Source of the DNA: an uncultured Sphingomonas sp.
GTDB taxonomy: Bacteria > Pseudomonadota > Alphaproteobacteria > Sphingomonadales > Sphingomonadaceae
NCBI RefSeq assembly: GCF_937871615.1
Contig: NZ_CALMPA010000026.1
Coordinates: 1 to 55,003 of the forward strand
Direction of reading: 5' to 3'
DNA: 55,003 nucleotides
This document shows positions 50,703-55,003 of this stretch, piece by piece. A model generated the notes under the pieces. It was not told the origin of the DNA. It did no database searches and saw only the letters and a program-made list of their open reading frames with translations. The position numbers were made by a program, and so were the translations under genes. Position 1 is the first letter of the stretch; each line of letters starts with the position of its first letter.

Positions 50703-52973
50703 TCAATATTTGTAGCGCACCGTCAAACCCCATGTCCGGGGCGTGCCGAGCTTGGCATAGGAAGCGCCGAAGATCTGGAAAAGCTGCGAGATATTGAGCT
50801 TGTTCTCCAGATTCTTGCCCCACAATTCGACATTCCAGTGACTGTCGCGCGGCTGGAACAGCAACGACGCGGTCAGATCGGACTGAACGGGCACCAGTTC
50901 GAGCGGGTTATTGGTGATATAGCCGAAGTAGGCACCCGTCTTGCTATAGGCCCCGCGCAGCGTGGTATCGATCGTGTCGCCGATCGGGAACGTGTAGGCC
51001 GCGCCGAGCATCCATTTCGTTTTCGGCACCAGCGGCAGCTTGTTGCCGGCCTGATTGAGCGTCACCCCGCTAACAACCATCGAAAGCTGGTCGACCTTCG
51101 AATCCTGATAGCTGAAATTGCCGTAAAGCTGGAAATTGCTGACCGGATAGATCTGGAATTCGGTCTCCACACCCTGATTGTGGGTTTTGCCGGCATTGGC
51201 GGTGATGACGATATTCGGCCCCCCCGCAAATGCGGGCACGACTTCGGATACCTGAAGGTTGGTGTAATTGAGCCGGAACGCGGACACGTTCAGGCGCGCA
51301 TGGTGATCGAACAGGTCGGCCTTGAAACCGGCCTCGTAATTCCACACCGTTTCCGGCAGATACGGGGTCTGCGCCGCGAACTTCTCGTCCGAGACATCGT
51401 TGAAGCCGCCGCTCTTGAAGCCCTTCGACACGGTGGCATAAAGGAATACCGCCGGCGTCGCCTGATAATTGATCGTGAAGCTGGGCGTCGCCGCCTGGAA
51501 GGTCTTGGCGCCATTGCCGGTCCATCCGTTCGGAGCGGGAACTCCGTTGATCTTGAATCCGGCGCCATAGCTTTTGCCGGATACCGTTTCGATCGATTCC
51601 TTGTGATCGCTGCTCCAGCGAACACCGGCCTGAACCTTGAGCTTTTCGGTAATGTTGTAGCTTACGTTCCCGAACAGTGCGAACGCATCCGCCGATCCGA
51701 TCGAATCATAACGGGATCGGCCGGAATATCCGTAGTAATTGTTGAACTGAAAATCGACGATCGCGGTGTGATCCGATTTTTCATGGAAATAATATGCGCC
51801 CAGCAACCATTTCAACGGAGAATCGCCGTTCGATGCGAGCCGGAATTCCTGCGAATATTGCCGCGTGCGGTAATCATCCTCCTGCGTGAACAGGATATTG
51901 CTCAGCGCCGAATTCACCGCCGGCGGCCCCGGAGGCGCCGGCATGGTGCCGGTCGACGGCGCGCGCGAGTCCAGCGTGCCATAGCGATAGGCGGTGACCG
52001 AGGTGAAATCGCCGATCGGCGTCGACCAGTTGACGTTCAGGCTGCCGCCCGAATTGTTGATATTGCCGAAGCCGTTATCGTTCGCGCCGTTGCCGACGCG
52101 CGGATCGGCATAAGGTGCGCCCGAATAAGGCCCGCGCACCCAGGTCACCCACCATGATCCCATCCCGCGCCGGACCGTCGTGTCGACGTTCAGCGTGATA
52201 TCCAGATTGCTCGTCGGCGTGAAGCGCAGCGCGGCACTCACGCCGGTCGAGCGCTGATCGTCGACCCGCGTGTGGGTGGTGGTGTTATAGTCATAGCCAT
52301 CATGGTTGCGCGTCGTCACCGCCACCTTGGCATAGACGTTGTCGGCGATCTGGCCGGAGATGTAGCCGCCCGCATCGCGCTGGTTGTAATCGCCGATCGT
52401 CACCTCGCCGCCGGCGCGCGTCTCCGGTCCCGGCTTGGTGCTGTAGAACGAGATCGCGCCGCCGATCGTGTTGCGCCCGAAGAGCGTGCCCTGCGGACCG
52501 CGCAGCACCTCGACGCGCTCCATATCCATGAAATCGGTGTTCACCAGGAACGGCCGGCCGATATAAGCCTCGTTCACGAACACGCCGACCGCGCCGTCCG
52601 CCGTCGCCGAGCGGTTGTTGGCGTTGCCGAGGCCGCGGATCGTGTAATTGGTGATGCCAACCTGGGTCGAATAGATTTGCAGGCCCGGCACCTGGAATTG
52701 CAGATCGTTGGTGCCCTGGATGCCCCGCGCCTGAAGGTCGGCGGCGGACAGCGCGGTGATCGCGACCGGGACGCGCTGGGCGCTTTCCTCCCGCCGCGTC
52801 GCCGTCACGATGATATCGCTGACCTGGCCCTGTTTCGCGGCAGCCGCCTCATCCGGCTGGCTCTGCGTCGCCACCGGTTGCTCCTCCGCGAAGGCCGGAG
52901 TCGCCCCAATAGCGCCAAGCCCGGAAAGGATTGCCGTGGACAAGAACCACGACGATTTCACCCTGTGTTTCAT
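50703..52973 (-). CDS. TonB-dependent outer-membrane receptor
   Basis: The product is 756 residues from ATG 52973, with GGGGAGG about 9 bases upstream. A signal peptide (FLSTAILSGLGAIGATPAFA) is present. The TonB box is VSDIIVTATRREESAQRVP. The plug has VEVLRGPQGTLFGRNTIGGAI, and the barrel ends in GLTVRYKY. It is the first gene of the receptor-amidohydrolase-LVIVD-carrier unit. A longer upstream in-frame start at 53087 is not supported. A 31-bp inverted repeat lies upstream. Confidence 0.93.
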   Translation of the reverse strand: MKHRVKSSWFLSTAILSGLGAIGATPAFAEEQPVATQSQPDEAAAAKQGQVSDIIVTATRREESAQRVPVAITALSAADLQARGIQGTNDLQFQVPGLQIYSTQVGITNYTIRGLGNANNRSATADGAVGVFVNEAYIGRPFLVNTDFMDMERVEVLRGPQGTLFGRNTIGGAISFYSTKPGPETRAGGEVTIGDYNQRDAGGYISGQIADNVYAKVAVTTRNHDGYDYNTTTHTRVDDQRSTGVSAALRFTPTSNLDITLNVDTTVRRGMGSWWVTWVRGPYSGAPYADPRVGNGANDNGFGNINNSGGSLNVNWSTPIGDFTSVTAYRYGTLDSRAPSTGTMPAPPGPPAVNSALSNILFTQEDDYRTRQYSQEFRLASNGDSPLKWLLGAYYFHEKSDHTAIVDFQFNNYYGYSGRSRYDSIGSADAFALFGNVSYNITEKLKVQAGVRWSSDHKESIETVSGKSYGAGFKINGVPAPNGWTGNGAKTFQAATPSFTINYQATPAVFLYATVSKGFKSGGFNDVSDEKFAAQTPYLPETVWNYEAGFKADLFDHHARLNVSAFRLNYTNLQVSEVVPAFAGGPNIVITANAGKTHNQGVETEFQIYPVSNFQLYGNFSYQDSKVDQLSMVVSGVTLNQAGNKLPLVPKTKWMLGAAYTFPIGDTIDTTLRGAYSKTGAYFGYITNNPLELVPVQSDLTASLLFQPRDSHWNVELWGKNLENKLNISQLFQIFGASYAKLGTPRTWGLTVRYKY

Positions 52974-53041
52974 TTCGCTCATCCTCCCCGCCCCCGTATT
53001 TGCCTGGTAAGGCCTGAGCCAAATCTGAAAGAGACGCCTAT

Positions 53042-53072
53042 TATCAGCAAATAGTAGATCGAGTTGCTGATA
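53042..53072. promoter_or_regulatory. 9-bp inverted repeat upstream of the TonB receptor
   Basis: TATCAGCAA (53042-53050) and TTGCTGATA (53064-53072) are exact inverted repeats separated by 13 bases, in the 224-bp gap before the receptor. Perfect 9-base arms in a short AT-rich promoter region suggest a regulator site. No regulator gene is adjacent. Confidence 0.55.
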
Positions 53073-53126
53073 TAACTGAATTGTCATATTCGATCGGCGT
53101 CGGGCGATCGTGATCGCGGTACGCCG

Positions 53127-53164
53127 GAAAGCGCCGCGCGCGTAGCCCGCGCACGACGCCTTTC
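53127..53164. terminator. hairpin 3' of nbaC
   Basis: A long GC-rich hairpin (GAAAGCGCC... against ...GACGCCTTTC, with a few G-T pairs) lies 30-70 bases past the nbaC stop. On the plus strand it is followed by seven T bases, a proper U-tract, but no plus-strand gene ends there. On the minus strand it lacks the T-run. It could end the meta-cleavage transcript or antisense reading. Confidence 0.4.
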
Positions 53165-53197
53165 AGTATTTTTTTCGCTTTTATATAATGTTTCAGC

Positions 53198-54161
<964 letters not shown>

Positions 54162-54165
<4 letters not shown>

Positions 54166-54941
54166 GCCGCCACGCCCTCCAGCGCGATATCGACCGTCGC
54201 CATGTCTTGCGTCTCCAGCCGCACGCGATTGCCCGCGCGGATCGCCTCCGCCGGAGTGGCCGCACCGAGGAGCACCGTCCACCCCGCCTCAAGCACGAAC
54301 CCCGCCTCCCCCGCCAGTCGCGCGGCGGCGACCAGCGAGCGTTGCGGATGGCCGAGGATCGCGGCACTCGATCCGAATTGCACGGGCGCGCCGTCGATGC
54401 TCATCACCATGCCGAGGTTGGCGACGTCGATATCGGGCCGCTGCCACCCGCCGACCACGAATGCGGAGGATGAGGCATTGTCCGCAACCACGTCCGCCAG
54501 CGAGAAACGGAAATCGCGGTAACGACTGTCGATGATCTCCAGCGCCGGCGCGACCGCCTCGACCGCCGCCCATGCCTCCAGCGCGGTGACCTGGCCGGCG
54601 AGCGGCGCCTTGAGCCGCACCGCCAGTTCCGGCTCGATGCGCGGGTGGATGAAGCGGGTGGCGGGCGCGCTGCCGCCGTCGTCCAGCATCATCGCATCGG
54701 TCAGCCAGCCCCAGATCAGGTCGTCCACCCCCATCTGCGCCATCTTGGCGCGGCTGGTGAAGCCCATCTTCATCCCCACGATCCGCTCACCACGCGCGAC
54801 GCGCCGGTCGATCGAAGCGCGCGCAACACGATAAGCGTCGGCCACGCCGAGCGTCGGATGCCCCACCGATAGCTGGGCGACCGCGCTCGATCGCACGGCC
54901 GCATCGTCCAGCGTGGCGGCGAGTGCGGCAATATCGCTCAT
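54162..54941 (-). CDS. 4-oxalocrotonate decarboxylase / 2-oxopent-4-enoate hydratase family protein
   Basis: The 259-residue protein begins [19 protein letters not shown] and contains [31 protein letters not shown] and the metal-binding [17 protein letters not shown] with two acids. The tail has [19 protein letters not shown]. The two enzymes are homologous; the [18 protein letters not shown] pattern favours the decarboxylase (AmnE/DmpH) rather than the hydratase, but this was not checked by alignment. It sits between the deaminase and the aldolase, in the correct pathway order. Confidence 0.85.
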
Positions 54942-55003
54942 GCTTCCCCCCGTTCCTTGAGCATATCGAGTGCGACATCGACGATCATGTCTTCCTGGCC
55001 GCC
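54938..55003 (-). CDS. 4-hydroxy-2-oxovalerate aldolase, C-terminus (partial)
   Basis: The minus-strand frame that enters from the right edge ends [21 protein letters not shown] before TGA at 54938-54940. GGQEDMIVDVA is the typical C-terminal tail of DmpG-type aldolases. It overlaps the decarboxylase start by 4 bases (ATGA). Only 21 residues are in the window. Confidence 0.72.
   Translation of the reverse strand, partial: GGQEDMIVDVALDMLKERGEA

Overview
The window is GC-rich, densely packed DNA with many 1- to 10-base gene overlaps (ATGA or GTGA junctions). It carries three TonB-dependent receptors and many CoA-linked degradation enzymes. Together with the Coq4-like protein and a DUF4102-type integrase this suggests a sphingomonad (Alphaproteobacteria, Sphingomonadales). 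That placement is inference from gene content; no rRNA is present.

1-29066: a large catabolic locus. It has a paired acyl-CoA dehydrogenase/SDR/MaoC operon, a lone amidohydrolase, and a CoA ligase/SDR/old-yellow-enzyme/SnoaL operon. Leftward from 10785 run an MFS transporter and an SDR broken by one amber codon. Rightward from 10944 run AtuA-like protein, Coq4-like protein, alpha/beta esterase, TonB receptor, a second AtuA-like protein, CoA ligase and SnoaL-like protein. A leftward operon from 29066 to 20659 encodes an MBL hydrolase, FAH-family enzyme, SDR, TIM-barrel isomerase, crotonase, IpdC-like flavoprotein, thiolase and CoA ligase. The set fits uptake, CoA activation, beta-oxidation and alicyclic ring opening of a hydrophobic, terpenoid- or steroid-like compound. 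The substrate is unknown and no known pathway is complete here.

29067-36793: a decayed integrative or mobilizable region. It holds an IS3-type transposase stub, traD, a putative oriT, a truncated relaxase fused to a truncated osmC, a stress/quinone cargo (FMN reductase, GNAT, quinone-oxidoreductase-like MDR, two pirins, LysR), a frameshifted and truncated tyrosine integrase, and a 45-nt 3' fragment of a tRNA-Thr(GGT) gene that looks like an attachment site. Three copies of an 87-92 bp element with 10-bp terminal inverted repeats punctuate it; two of them end exactly at broken or altered genes.

36794-53164: outer-membrane uptake and hydrolase clusters. The first is TonB receptor, YfcC-type carrier, CocE/NonD hydrolase and LysR. 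Divergent from it is a CapA-like protein. The second is TonB receptor, secreted amidohydrolase, LVIVD-repeat protein, bile-acid-symporter-like carrier and lipoprotein.

53198-55003: the end of a meta-cleavage operon of the 3-hydroxyanthranilate / 2-aminomuconate type: 3-hydroxyanthranilate dioxygenase, RidA-type deaminase, 4-oxalocrotonate decarboxylase-type enzyme and the C-terminus of 4-hydroxy-2-oxovalerate aldolase. It continues beyond the right edge.
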